This document shows, in pieces, positions 33,878-42,911 of a stretch of DNA of 64,000 nucleotides (within the stretch, counting starts at the first letter, position 1; the number at the start of each line of letters is the position of its first letter). The stretch lies in the NCBI GenBank assembly GCA_049997955.1, contig JAEBDY010000026.1, positions 1-64,000 on the forward strand. The letters run 5' to 3'. The position numbers and the translations under genes were made by a program. The stretch comes from Umezawaea sp049997955 (GTDB lineage: Bacteria > Actinomycetota > Actinomycetes > Mycobacteriales > Pseudonocardiaceae). The notes under the pieces are model-generated. The model had not been told where the DNA came from. It made no database searches and worked only from the letters and a program-made list of their open reading frames with translations.

Positions 33878-35377
33878 ATGTTGGGTAGAACCGTGCGGCG
33901 ACGCGCTGTGCTCGCCGTGATGGGGTCCGCGATGTCGCTCGTGTGCGCCGCCCTGGTGGCTTCCACGGGTTCGTACGCGAGCAGCGCCTCGGCCACCTTC
34001 GCCTGCAAGGTGGACTACGCCACCAAGGACTGGGGTTCGGGCTTCGGCGCCACCGTGACGATCGGCAACCTCGGCGCGGTGCCGGTCACCGGGTGGACGC
34101 TGACCTACTCCCACACCGGGAGCCAGGCCTTGCAGCAGGGCTGGAACGGTGTCTGGTCCCAGGCGGGCAAGCGGGTCACCGTCACCAACACGACCTGGAA
34201 CGCGACCATCCCCGCGAACGGAAGCGTCAGCGCGGGCGCCAACTTCTCCTACAGCGGCGCCAACACCGCCCCGACGGACTTCGCGGTCAACGGCGCCGCC
34301 TGCACCGGCACTCCCCCGACGACCACCACCACGACGACCACGACCGGGCCACCACCGACCTCCGCTCCGTCGCTGAAGGTGTCGGGGAACAAGCTGGTCA
34401 CGGCGAGCGGGGCGCCTTACCGGTTGCTCGGCGTCAACCGCGCCAGCGGCGAGTTCGCGTGCGTGCAGGGCAAGGGCATGTGGGACGGCGGCCCGGTGGA
34501 CCAAGCCTCGGTGAACGCGATGAAGGCGTGGAACGTCCGCTCGGTGCGGATACCGCTGAACGAGGACTGCTGGCTTGGTCTGTCCGGCTCGCCGAGCGGC
34601 CCGGTCTACCAGCAGGCGGTGAAGGACTACGCGAACCTGTTGGTGGCCAACGGGATCAACCCGATCCTGGACCTGCACTGGACCCGCGGCCTGTACACCG
34701 GCACCACCTCGGCCTGCTCGGACGTCGCCGCGACCTGCCAGAAGCCGATGCCGAGCATGCAGTACACGCCGACGTTCTGGACTCAGGTGGCCACCGCGTT
34801 CAAGGGCTCGAACGCGGTCGTGTTCGACCTGTTCAACGAGCCCTACCCGGACGCGGCGAACAACTGGTCGGACATGGCGGCCGCGTGGCGCTGCCTGCGC
34901 GACGGCGGCACCTGCACCGGCTTCGACTACGAGGTCGCGGGCATGCAGGACCTGCTCGACGCGGTGCGCGCGACCGGCGCGACCAACGTGGTCATGTCCG
35001 GCGGGTTGACCTGGACCAACGACCTGAGCCAGTGGCTGGCCCACAAGCCGAGCGACCCGACCGGCAACCTGATGGCGTCGTGGCACTCCTACAACTTCAA
35101 CGCCTGCGTGACCGCGGCCTGCTGGGACAGCCAGATCGGCGCGGTGGCCGCGCAGGTGCCGGTGCACGCCGGTGAGATCGGCCAGGACACGTGCGCGCAC
35201 GACTACATCGACCAGGTGATGACCTGGCTCGACGCGCACCGCCTCGGCTACACCGCCTGGACCTGGAACCCCTGGGGCTGCACCCAGGGCAACGTGCTCA
35301 TCCAGGACTACAACGGCACGCCGAGCGCAGGCTACGGCGAAGGCTTCCGCGCGCACCTGCTCGCCGTCACCCCGTAG
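33878..35377 (+). CDS. Secreted cellulase: CBM2 plus GH5 endoglucanase
   Basis: A 499-residue exported enzyme. Signal peptide about 1-38. CBM2 cellulose-binding domain about 40-145 (KVDYATKDWGSGFGATVTIG; GWTLTYSHTG; WNATIPANGSVSAG), then a Pro/Thr-rich linker. The GH5 catalytic domain spans about 165-499: acid/base Glu321 in FDLFNEPYP and nucleophile Glu433 in HAGEIGQDT. ATG chosen because of AAAGGAG 6 nt upstream. It hydrolyses beta-1,4-glucans outside the cell. Expression is predicted to respond to cellobiose through the upstream CebR box. Confidence 0.93.
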   Translation: MLGRTVRRRAVLAVMGSAMSLVCAALVASTGSYASSASATFACKVDYATKDWGSGFGATVTIGNLGAVPVTGWTLTYSHTGSQALQQGWNGVWSQAGKRVTVTNTTWNATIPANGSVSAGANFSYSGANTAPTDFAVNGAACTGTPPTTTTTTTTTGPPPTSAPSLKVSGNKLVTASGAPYRLLGVNRASGEFACVQGKGMWDGGPVDQASVNAMKAWNVRSVRIPLNEDCWLGLSGSPSGPVYQQAVKDYANLLVANGINPILDLHWTRGLYTGTTSACSDVAATCQKPMPSMQYTPTFWTQVATAFKGSNAVVFDLFNEPYPDAANNWSDMAAAWRCLRDGGTCTGFDYEVAGMQDLLDAVRATGATNVVMSGGLTWTNDLSQWLAHKPSDPTGNLMASWHSYNFNACVTAACWDSQIGAVAAQVPVHAGEIGQDTCAHDYIDQVMTWLDAHRLGYTAWTWNPWGCTQGNVLIQDYNGTPSAGYGEGFRAHLLAVTP

Positions 35378-35389
35378 TCACCCCGGCAC

Positions 35390-35425
35390 GGCTCGGCCTG
35401 CCGTCCACCAGCGGCGGGCCGAGCC
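35390..35425 (+). terminator. Hairpin between cellulase and esterase genes
   Basis: GGCTCGGC pairs with GCCGAGCC, and an inner GCCG pairs with CGGC around a short loop. It lies in the 66-bp gap between two same-strand genes, so it may be a partial terminator or an mRNA-stabilising stem that lets some transcripts continue into the esterase gene. Confidence 0.55.
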
Positions 35426-35443
35426 TCCACAAAGGACACGACA

Positions 35444-36541
35444 ATGCACCGAAAGCCCTTCCGCCACAGCTTCATCGTCCCCTTGCTCGCCGCGCTCACG
35501 GCAGCGCTCACCTTCTCGGTGACCGTGCCCGCGCTTTCGATGTCCGCGCCCGAATCCTCGGCGGCGGCCCCGATTCGGATCATGCCGTTGGGCGACTCCA
35601 TCACCGCGGGCCCCGGCTGCTGGCGCGCCCTGCTCTGGGACCAGTTGCAGCGCAACGGGTACACCGACATCGACTTCGTCGGTTCCCAGCCGGGCGGCGG
35701 GTGTTCCGTGCCGCACGACGGCGATCACGAGGGGCACGGCGGCTTCTCCGCCACCGGCATCGCCGATCAGAACCAGCTGCCGCCCTGGTTGGCGGCGGCC
35801 CGGCCCGACGTGGTCCTGATGCACCTGGGCACCAACGACATGTGGGGCGGCCACATCCCGCTCGACACCGTCCTGGCCGCCTACACCAAGCTCGTCGACC
35901 AGATGCGGGCGAACAACCCGGCCATGAAGATCCTGGTCGCGAAGATCATCCCGATGGAACCCGGCGGCTGCGCCGACTGCCCCCAACGGGTGGTGGCGCT
36001 CAACAACGCGATCCCCGGCTGGGCGGCCGGGAAGAGCACCGCGCGATCACCGATCACCGTCGTCGACCAGTGGACCGGGTTCAACGCCGCCACCGACACC
36101 AACGACGGGGTGCACCCGATCGACTCCGGCTTCCGGAAGATGGCCGACCGCTGGTATCCCGCCGTCGCCACGGCCCTCACCGGCACAACGCCTCCCACGA
36201 CCACCACGACCACCACGACGACCACTCCACCGACCACCGGAGGCTGCACGGCGACCTACCGCGTGGCCAACCAGTGGGGTGGCGGATTCCAGGGCGAGGT
36301 GACCGTGCGCAACACCAGGGCGACCCCGACCTCGGCCTGGACCGCCACGGTGCGCTTCGCCAACGGGCAGCAGCTCACCCAGGCCTGGAACGCCGCCGCC
36401 ACCCAGAACGGACCGACGATGACCGCGCGCAACGCGGACTGGAACGGGAGCCTGGCCCCTGGCGCCTCCGCGGGATTCGGCTTCCAGGCGAGCTGGACGG
36501 GGACCAACGCCCCACCTGCGGTCGACTGCACCGTGAGCTGA
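35444..36541 (+). CDS. Secreted SGNH/GDSL esterase (CE3-like) with C-terminal CBM2
   Basis: A 365-residue exported protein with a 42-residue signal region (ends SSAAA). The SGNH hydrolase blocks are present: GDSIT (Ser52), the GTND motif in MHLGTNDMWGG, and DGVHP with Asp221 and His224. This resembles CE3 acetylxylan esterases. A Thr-rich linker leads to a CBM2 at about 265-365 (CTATYRVANQWGGGFQGEVT). AAAGGA precedes the ATG. It probably deacetylates xylan bound to cellulose and works with the cellulase encoded just upstream. Confidence 0.9.
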   Translation: MHRKPFRHSFIVPLLAALTAALTFSVTVPALSMSAPESSAAAPIRIMPLGDSITAGPGCWRALLWDQLQRNGYTDIDFVGSQPGGGCSVPHDGDHEGHGGFSATGIADQNQLPPWLAAARPDVVLMHLGTNDMWGGHIPLDTVLAAYTKLVDQMRANNPAMKILVAKIIPMEPGGCADCPQRVVALNNAIPGWAAGKSTARSPITVVDQWTGFNAATDTNDGVHPIDSGFRKMADRWYPAVATALTGTTPPTTTTTTTTTTPPTTGGCTATYRVANQWGGGFQGEVTVRNTRATPTSAWTATVRFANGQQLTQAWNAAATQNGPTMTARNADWNGSLAPGASAGFGFQASWTGTNAPPAVDCTVS

Positions 36542-36660
36542 CACAACCCGGTGGTGCCCGTCGCCCGAGAAGCACCTCACCTCGTGTGCCACCACCGCTG
36601 GTGTGCGCTCGTCGCGTTGCCGATGACGGCATCGCGGCCCGAGGTCGTCCCTGAACCGGA

Positions 36661-36696
36661 CGCCCTGATCCCGGACAACGCTCCGGGATCAGGGCG
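36661..36696. terminator. Strong bidirectional terminator hairpin
   Basis: CGCCCTGATCCCGGA and TCCGGGATCAGGGCG are perfect 15-bp arms around a CAACGC loop. It lies between the convergent esterase (+) and DUF885 (-) genes in a 250-bp gap that otherwise shows nothing. Confidence 0.85.
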
Positions 36697-36791
36697 TCCT
36701 GCGTCTGCTGGGTCGAAGTACCCCGAACAGTCCACAGGGACGCGGTCGATCCGGTCCACTCGCCGGGCCCGTCCAGGCGACGGCCGTGCCG

Positions 36792-38264
36792 TCAGGGGAA
36801 GGCTGTGCGGAGGGTGGCGAGACCGCAGGGACCCAAGGCCAGGGCTCGGGTGTGGAAGTCGTGGGCCGCCAGTCCGGTAGCTGCGGCTCGGTCGGCCAGG
36901 TCTCGCCAGGCCAGGGCACCCCAGGTGTAGGTCAGGGCCTGGGCGGGCCAGGCGGCGGAACGCAAGGCGGTGAAGTACAGGCTGCTCGCCGGGAACGCCG
37001 ACTCGTCCGACAGGAAGGCCGCCGCGCGGTCGAGCGACCAGGGGTCGCCGGTGTCGGCCAGCGGGACGCCGGTGTGCACCGAGAGGTCGGCCAGGGCCAT
37101 GGCCGCGTTGAGGCGCAGGCCCAGGAGGTAGCCCAGGTGCTCGGCCGGAGTCGGGAGGCCTCCCGCGGCGAGCATGAGGCCCTCGGCGTGGACCGCCCAG
37201 CCCTCGGAGTTGCCCGCGACCGCCGCGTGGCTGGGCCACTCCCCCGATGCCGCACCGAGTTGCAGGTGGTGACCTGGGAGGCCCTCGTGGTGAACGGTGG
37301 TCACCTGGCTCCAGACCGGCATCGGACTGTCGGCCGACGACAGCGGCCAGACCAACCGGGCCGGGCGGGTGCCGTGGGCGGCGGGTGGGAGGTACCGGAC
37401 CGGGCCCGGTTCCAACGGGACGTGGACGTCGATCCCGCCCACGTCGACCGCGGGCACATCGCGGGCCGCGAGGGTGGCGGCGGTCTCCAGGCGGGAGGTG
37501 ATCCACGCCCGCAGTTGGTCCGGACCCGTCACCTCCCAGGTCGGATCGGCGTTGTAGGCGGCGCAGGCGGCCTTGACGCCGTCGGGCGCCAGAGCCGCGC
37601 ACTCGGCGCGGAGCCTGCCCAGTTCGGCGAGGAGGACTTCGCGCAGCCGCGCGAGTTCGACGTCCTCGCCGAGGTGGAACCGAGCGGCGGCGCTGTAGCG
37701 GTCCACGCCCACCCCTGGTTCGGTGCGCGCGATCGGCAGCACCTCCGCGGCCAGCACTTCGGCGAACTCGGCGTACCCCGCGCGGGCGATGGCCGCGGCG
37801 GGGGTGTCGCCGAACTCGGTCCCGCCGACCGCCCAGTGACCGGCCGCGCCGAGCACGCTCTCGACCTGGAGCCGCGCGGGCGGCACCGGGGCGGTCCGCA
37901 GTGTCTCGGCGTACCCCCGCAGCACCCCCGGCACCGCCGACAGCGAGGCCGCCAGAACGTCCGCGTCGGCATCGCGGGCCACGCTCATCAGGTGCTCGCG
38001 CAGCAGCGTTGGCGGGCTCGCGACCAGGTTCAGCTCGGCGTCGAGGAAGGCCGCCGCGTACCCGGCCTCGGCGTCGATCCGCTCGGTCACGGCGGGCGAG
38101 CCGCCAAGTGCGCGCAGCCGGTCCGCGCGCGCCGACCGTCCCGCTGGGGAGTAGTCGGTGAGCGCGCCGGGGATCACCGGGGCCCCCGCGAGCGAGGCCC
38201 GGATCGGGTCCAGTGCGGCTTGCGCGCCGGTGAAATCGGAAATCGAAACCGGTGTGGTCGTCAT
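36792..38264 (-). CDS. DUF885-family protein, probable metallo-hydrolase/peptidase
   Basis: A 490-residue cytoplasmic protein. The conserved family motif HHEGLPGHHLQ (about 324-334) has the HExxPGH arrangement of a zinc-dependent, thermolysin-like active site, with NSEGWAVHAEGL shortly after as the second conserved block. Its ATG overlaps the antiporter stop by 4 nt on the complementary strand (ATGA), so the two are translationally coupled. Substrate unknown; family members are described as carboxypeptidase-like or cofactor-modifying enzymes. Confidence 0.82.
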   Translation of the reverse strand: MTTTPVSISDFTGAQAALDPIRASLAGAPVIPGALTDYSPAGRSARADRLRALGGSPAVTERIDAEAGYAAAFLDAELNLVASPPTLLREHLMSVARDADADVLAASLSAVPGVLRGYAETLRTAPVPPARLQVESVLGAAGHWAVGGTEFGDTPAAAIARAGYAEFAEVLAAEVLPIARTEPGVGVDRYSAAARFHLGEDVELARLREVLLAELGRLRAECAALAPDGVKAACAAYNADPTWEVTGPDQLRAWITSRLETAATLAARDVPAVDVGGIDVHVPLEPGPVRYLPPAAHGTRPARLVWPLSSADSPMPVWSQVTTVHHEGLPGHHLQLGAASGEWPSHAAVAGNSEGWAVHAEGLMLAAGGLPTPAEHLGYLLGLRLNAAMALADLSVHTGVPLADTGDPWSLDRAAAFLSDESAFPASSLYFTALRSAAWPAQALTYTWGALAWRDLADRAAATGLAAHDFHTRALALGPCGLATLRTAFP

Positions 38265-39514
38265 GCCTTCGTCGTCTCCGCGGTCCGGGGCGCGCTCTCG
38301 CGCCGGGTCAGCCCGTTGTGCAGCGGGCCGGTCATGGCGGTGGTCACCAGCGTCATCAGCACCAACGCCAGGTACAGCGCGGGCGGGATGATCCCGGCGG
38401 TGTACGCGGCCTGCAGCACCACCAGCTCGGTCAGGCCGCGGGTGTTGAGCAGCACCCCGAGTTCCACAGCCGCCTTGGGCGGGCAGCCGCCGAGGCGGGC
38501 GCCGAGGTAGGTGCCGCCGACCTTGCCGAGCACCGCCAGCCCGGTGGCGATCCCGGTCGCCGCCCACGGCACGCCCGAGACCCCGGCGGCGAACACCCCG
38601 ATGCCGGTGACGAAGAAGAACACCGGCACCAGCACCCGTCCACCTCGTGCCACCACCTCGACCGCGCGGGTCCAGGGGCCCTCGCGCCCGTCAGCGGGCA
38701 GGGCGAGGCCGAGGACCAGGGCCAGCAGGATCTCGTTCACCCCCCATGCCCTGGCCAGCACCGACAGGCCGATCGCGGCGAGTCCGATGAGGACGGTGCG
38801 GATCGCGCGCGAGCCGACGTGCGTCGGGACGTGCCGCAACACCCGGCTGAACACCGCGGCTGCCACACCCGCGCCGAGCAGGAGTGCGGTGCGACCGAGC
38901 ACCGCCTGGACCGACCCGCCCGCGGCGAGCGTGATCGCCAGCGCCAGCACCGCCCAAGCCACCAGGTCGATCAGAGCGGCGGCGCTCAGCGCCAGCCTGG
39001 CCACCGGGGTTCGCAGCCGTCCGCGCTCGAGCAGGATGCGGGCCAGCACCGGCACCGCGGTGACCGTCAGCGCCACCGCGAGGGTGAGGGTGAACGCCGG
39101 GTCCGGGGCGTCGCCGCGCAGATCCGGACCCTGTCCCCGCACCCAGGCTGCCATCAGCAGCCCGGCCGCCGCGGGGAGCACCAGGGCGCCGAGCGCGGTC
39201 CACACCAGCGCACGGGCCCGCGGCGCGACGGCGCCCACCTTGAGCTCGTGGCCGACGCCGACCATGAACAGCACCAGCCCCCCGTGGGCGACGAGGTCCA
39301 GCACCTCCAGTCTGCCGCCGCCGAGCAGTGCCTCCCGCAGGCCGGAACTGCCCGCCCAGAGCAGCAGCGGCCCGGCGAGCAGGCCGAAGGCGATCTCACC
39401 GACCACTTCGGGTTGGCGCAGCACGCGGGCCAGCCACGCGCCCAGACGCGCGGCGGCCAGCGTCGTGGCCAGCGCGACGAGCGCGAGCGCGGTCCAGCGC
39501 AGGGCGTCAGGCAT
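38261..39514 (-). CDS. Cation:proton antiporter, CPA2 (Kef/NapA) type
   Basis: A 417-residue membrane protein with about 12 helices. It has the antiporter core signatures RQPEVVGEIAFGLLAGP (helix 2 region) and ALIDLVAWAVLAL (Asp pair region of the crossover helices). No TrkA/RCK regulatory tail is attached. I chose the ATG nine codons into the open frame (MPDALRW). It lies 49 bp after the LuxR-type regulator on the same strand and is coupled to DUF885. Its ion is unknown; it might alternatively export an acidic metabolite, as some CPA2-like proteins in biosynthetic clusters are proposed to do. Confidence 0.85.
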   Translation of the reverse strand: MPDALRWTALALVALATTLAAARLGAWLARVLRQPEVVGEIAFGLLAGPLLLWAGSSGLREALLGGGRLEVLDLVAHGGLVLFMVGVGHELKVGAVAPRARALVWTALGALVLPAAAGLLMAAWVRGQGPDLRGDAPDPAFTLTLAVALTVTAVPVLARILLERGRLRTPVARLALSAAALIDLVAWAVLALAITLAAGGSVQAVLGRTALLLGAGVAAAVFSRVLRHVPTHVGSRAIRTVLIGLAAIGLSVLARAWGVNEILLALVLGLALPADGREGPWTRAVEVVARGGRVLVPVFFFVTGIGVFAAGVSGVPWAATGIATGLAVLGKVGGTYLGARLGGCPPKAAVELGVLLNTRGLTELVVLQAAYTAGIIPPALYLALVLMTLVTTAMTGPLHNGLTRRESAPRTAETTKA

Positions 39515-39563
39515 CGGTCGGCTCCGATCGAGGTCCACGGCAGGGGGAAGGAGAGGGCTCGGC

Positions 39564-42458
39564 TCAGGTGGTGACGCTGAGGAACCCGTTGGCGGTGCGG
39601 GACCGGGCGACCACGCTGGCCACGGCGGCGCGGCAGCCGACGCCGAACTTGGTGAAGACCCGCGCCAGGTGCGCCTCGACGGTCTTGTCGCTCACGCCGA
39701 GGCGCTGGGCGATCTGGCGGTTGGTGTGCCCGTTGGTGACCAGGTGCGCGACCTGGCGCTCGCGGGCGGTCAACGCGCTGAGGCCGCCACCGTCCGGGCC
39801 CGTCGCGGCCTTGGCGAGCTTGCGCTGCTCCAGCATGGCCCGCTCCACCAGCCCGGTCGCGCCGCACTCGCGCAGCAGTTGCTCGGCGCGGAACAGTTCC
39901 GCGCCCGCGGTCCGCTTCCCGGCGGCCACCAGCGCCGAGGCGGCCACCAGCCGGGCCCGACCCGCCGACAGCATCCGGCCGCGCGCGGTGAAGGCGGTGT
40001 CGGCGCGCGCCGCGGTGACCGCCGCGGCCGCCGGATCTGCCTCGGCGACGACGTGGGCGTGGGCGAGGTCGGCGAACGGGGTGAAGCGGTCGCCGAGGCC
40101 CGCGGCCAGCGCTGCCCAAGCGCGCGCGCGTTCGGTGCGGCCCGCGGCGAGTTCGATGCGCACCAGGAGCTCGACCGCCTTCGCCCGCGCGGCGGGGAAA
40201 ACACTGGTCAGCGCTGCGCTGCCAGGCTCGTCGACGCCGACCACCACGGCAGCGGCGGCAAGTGCGCCGTTGGCGTCGCCGTGCGTGAGCTGGGCCTCGG
40301 CGAGGCCCAGCCAGGCCAACGCCCACCACAGGTCTTGCGCCCGCCCGCTGACCGCGGTGGCGGCCAGTCCGGCCTCGACCGCCGCTGTCCCGGCGCCCCG
40401 ACCGGTGAGGGCGCGGCACTGCGCGAACAGCGCGGCGGCGCGCAGCCGCGGCATCGGCAGGACGGCGGCCGCCTCGACCGCCTCGTCGGCCCGCTCGACG
40501 GCGGCGTCCACCGACCCGAGATCCAGCAGGGCCGCCGACAACGCGCCGAGCAACCGGGGCAGGTCGACCGCCCGCCCCTTGGCCCTGGCCAGCGCGAGCA
40601 CCTGCTCCAGGTGGCGGACCGCGCTGGAGGGGGCACCGACGTGGATCTCGCACCACGTCAACCAGACCACCGCGTCGAGGTTGGCCAGCAGGTCGTCGTC
40701 GGTGAGCTCATCGGCCCGCGCGGCCGCCTCGGCCACCAGCGCGTCGGCCGCGTCGTACTCGCCAAGCGCGATGCGGGCGAACGCCGCCGCGGCCAGCGCA
40801 CTCGTGTGCAGGCCCCGGTCGTCGAGATCGGCCGCGGCCCGCACCGCGGCGTCGACGCGCCCGAGTTCCAGGTCGACCCGGTGCACCCCGGCGAGCACGG
40901 CGTTGATCGTGCGTTCCACCACCAGCGCGACCCACTCCGCGCCGCCCTCCTCCGGCGCGGCGCTCAGCGCGTCGCCGGTGCGGGTGACCGCCTGGTTGTA
41001 CTTGCCCAGCAAGCGGGTCGCCACCGCGCGCTGGGCGACCAGCCGCGCGAACGCGTGCCACTGGTCGGGTTCGAGCAGGTCGATCGCCTGGCTGAGGGCG
41101 GCCTCGGTGTCGAGCAGCCTCCCCGCCCTGGCGTGCGCCTCGGCCAGCGGCAGCAGCAGTTCCCGGCGTCTGCCCCGCAGGTCCGCCCGGTCGGGTAACA
41201 GGCGCAACGCGGTCTGGAGCCACTGCGCGGCCGAGCCGGGATCGCGGTCGAGCGCGATCAGCGCGGCGTCGGCGAGCACGGCGGCGGCCTCGGTGTCCCC
41301 CGCGCTCGCGGTGCGCTCGACGTGCGGTGCCAGGACGGGCGCGGCGGCCGCGCGGGCGCGCAACACGTGCAACGCCCTGGCGTGGGCGGCGATCCGCTCC
41401 CCCGGACCGATCGCCCGGTAGGTCACGTACCGCACCACCGGGTGCCGGAACGCGAAGCGGGACGAGGTGCCGAGCTGGCGGACCAGGTCACGGCCGGAGA
41501 GGTCGTCCATGGCCGGGAAGATCCCGTCCGGCCGAAGTCCGGCGACCTCGGCGACCAGTGACGGCTCGAACGGCTCACCGAGCACGGCAGCGGCACCGAG
41601 CACGGCCCGCGCGGTCGGGTCCAGTGCCGACAGCTCGGCCTGCAGCACCGCGGTGAGCCGCGGGCAGGGGCCGTCCGCGTCGGCGTCGTCGCCGTGCCGC
41701 GCCTGGGCCAGGATCTCGAGGTAGCAGGGGTTCCCCCCGCTGGCCCGGTAGAGCGCGATCCGATCGGCCCGGTCCGACTCCGGTGCGACGGTGCCGAGCA
41801 ACTCGTCGGCGGCGGGGAGGTCCAGCGGCCGCAGGTGCAGCACCTGGTGCAGACCGAGCCGGGCGGCCGCGCTGAGCGGGGCGGCCAGCCGGGTCGCGGA
41901 CTGCTTGGGGCGGTGAGCGATCACGAGCAGCACCGGCCCGGACGGCGGGTGCCGCACGAGGTGCACGAGCAGTTCGACCGATTCCAGGTCGGCCCAGTGC
42001 ACGTCGTCGAGCAGCACCGCGAGGCCGTGTTGACCTGCGATCTCGACGAGCATGTCGCGCACCGCGCGGTGCAGTTGCCTGCGGTCGTCGGTCCCGATGG
42101 GCGCCGCGGCCGCCGTGCGCGGCAGGCAGGCGAGTTTGGCCAGCGCCGGGTCGGCGAGCAGCGCGGCCCGGCGCTGCGGATCGATCCCGGCCAGGTAGGT
42201 GTCGAAGGCGTCGGCGAAGAGCGCGAACGGCGTGTCCCGGTCGGCCTCGCTGCCGCGCCCGCTGAGCACTGCCATCCGCGAGGCCGCGGTGTCGTGGTGC
42301 AGTTCCAGCAACAGCCGGGTCTTGCCGATGCCCGGTTCGCCGATGACCTCGACGACCCGGCTGTGCCCGCAGCCGACCTCGGCGACCGCGCGGGAAAGCA
42401 CGCGCAGTTCGGCGCTCCTCCCGAATATCGTGCGGGTCGCCGCTCCGTCGCGTTTCAC
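39564..42458 (-). CDS. Large ATP-binding LuxR-family (LAL) regulator
   Basis: A 964-residue regulator. AAA/NACHT-like ATPase near the N-terminus with Walker A GEPGIGKTR (about 41-49) and a Walker B-like LAVLLDDVHWAD; a long alpha-helical TPR-like middle; and a C-terminal LuxR helix-turn-helix at about 895-955 (LTARERQVAHLVTNGHTNRQ; LGVSDKTVEAHL). LAL proteins are typical pathway-specific activators of antibiotic clusters. It is divergent from the lipopeptide operon across 453 bp that hold several repeat elements, so it is the best candidate activator of that operon. Confidence 0.9.
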   Translation of the reverse strand: MKRDGAATRTIFGRSAELRVLSRAVAEVGCGHSRVVEVIGEPGIGKTRLLLELHHDTAASRMAVLSGRGSEADRDTPFALFADAFDTYLAGIDPQRRAALLADPALAKLACLPRTAAAAPIGTDDRRQLHRAVRDMLVEIAGQHGLAVLLDDVHWADLESVELLVHLVRHPPSGPVLLVIAHRPKQSATRLAAPLSAAARLGLHQVLHLRPLDLPAADELLGTVAPESDRADRIALYRASGGNPCYLEILAQARHGDDADADGPCPRLTAVLQAELSALDPTARAVLGAAAVLGEPFEPSLVAEVAGLRPDGIFPAMDDLSGRDLVRQLGTSSRFAFRHPVVRYVTYRAIGPGERIAAHARALHVLRARAAAAPVLAPHVERTASAGDTEAAAVLADAALIALDRDPGSAAQWLQTALRLLPDRADLRGRRRELLLPLAEAHARAGRLLDTEAALSQAIDLLEPDQWHAFARLVAQRAVATRLLGKYNQAVTRTGDALSAAPEEGGAEWVALVVERTINAVLAGVHRVDLELGRVDAAVRAAADLDDRGLHTSALAAAAFARIALGEYDAADALVAEAAARADELTDDDLLANLDAVVWLTWCEIHVGAPSSAVRHLEQVLALARAKGRAVDLPRLLGALSAALLDLGSVDAAVERADEAVEAAAVLPMPRLRAAALFAQCRALTGRGAGTAAVEAGLAATAVSGRAQDLWWALAWLGLAEAQLTHGDANGALAAAAVVVGVDEPGSAALTSVFPAARAKAVELLVRIELAAGRTERARAWAALAAGLGDRFTPFADLAHAHVVAEADPAAAAVTAARADTAFTARGRMLSAGRARLVAASALVAAGKRTAGAELFRAEQLLRECGATGLVERAMLEQRKLAKAATGPDGGGLSALTARERQVAHLVTNGHTNRQIAQRLGVSDKTVEAHLARVFTKFGVGCRAAVASVVARSRTANGFLSVTT

Positions 42459-42911
42459 GACGGCAGAGAGCAGACAACGTGGGCCCGGCCGACGAAGATG
42501 ATCTTTGTCGGTGGCACACCAATACCCCAGCTCGCGTGCATTCGGTACTCCTTAACCCCCAGGCGCAACGGTCTAAATCTTGTCTACGTGGTCAGGACAA
42601 TCCATACAAGCACGCTGCGTAAACTCACCCGCTTAGCCCATCCATAATTTACGCAGCGTGGCTGGGCCTTGGATAGTGCTGCTCTGTCCGGATGCCTAAG
42701 GGTTTTCCCTAACTTGTCCGGCAGCTTCCGGCCCGCATAAGCTCGCCACTGCGACAAGGAGAGCAGTCACGTCTGCTCCGGTACGGCCTAGGCCGAATGC
42801 GCAAATTTTCAGAAAATTTTCAGACAAATCCGACCGCACCCCCACAGCGTATTCAGCGCTCCACCGCGAGCGCCGGGAGGGGTGTCACAACATATCGAGA
42901 GCGGAGCGGGA
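42459..42911. promoter_or_regulatory. Divergent regulatory region upstream of the lipopeptide operon
   Basis: This 453-bp non-coding stretch is AT-richer than its surroundings. It contains a perfect 13-bp inverted repeat (42611-42623/42648-42660), a GGG-N4-CCC palindrome AGGGTTTTCCCT at 42699-42710, a possible promoter TTGTCC-16-CATAAG (42714-42741) for the rightward operon, and a perfect 11-bp tandem duplication AAATTTTCAGA at 42803-42824. LuxR-type activators of natural-product clusters often bind GGG/CCC palindromes, so 42699-42710 is a reasonable binding-site candidate. All functional assignments are inferred. Confidence 0.6.
42611..42660. repeat. Perfect 13-bp inverted repeat with 24-bp spacer
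   Basis: CACGCTGCGTAAA (42611-42623) and TTTACGCAGCGTG (42648-42660) are exact reverse complements separated by 24 bp. The arm centres are 37 bp apart, about 3.5 helical turns. Either two binding sites for one dimeric regulator or a large hairpin is possible; it is unlike an ordinary terminator because the loop is long and no gene ends nearby. Confidence 0.8.

Noticed and set aside
42611..42660. 13-bp inverted repeat as ends of an insertion element
   Set aside because: Only 24 bp lie between the arms, with no transposase and no flanking target duplication visible.
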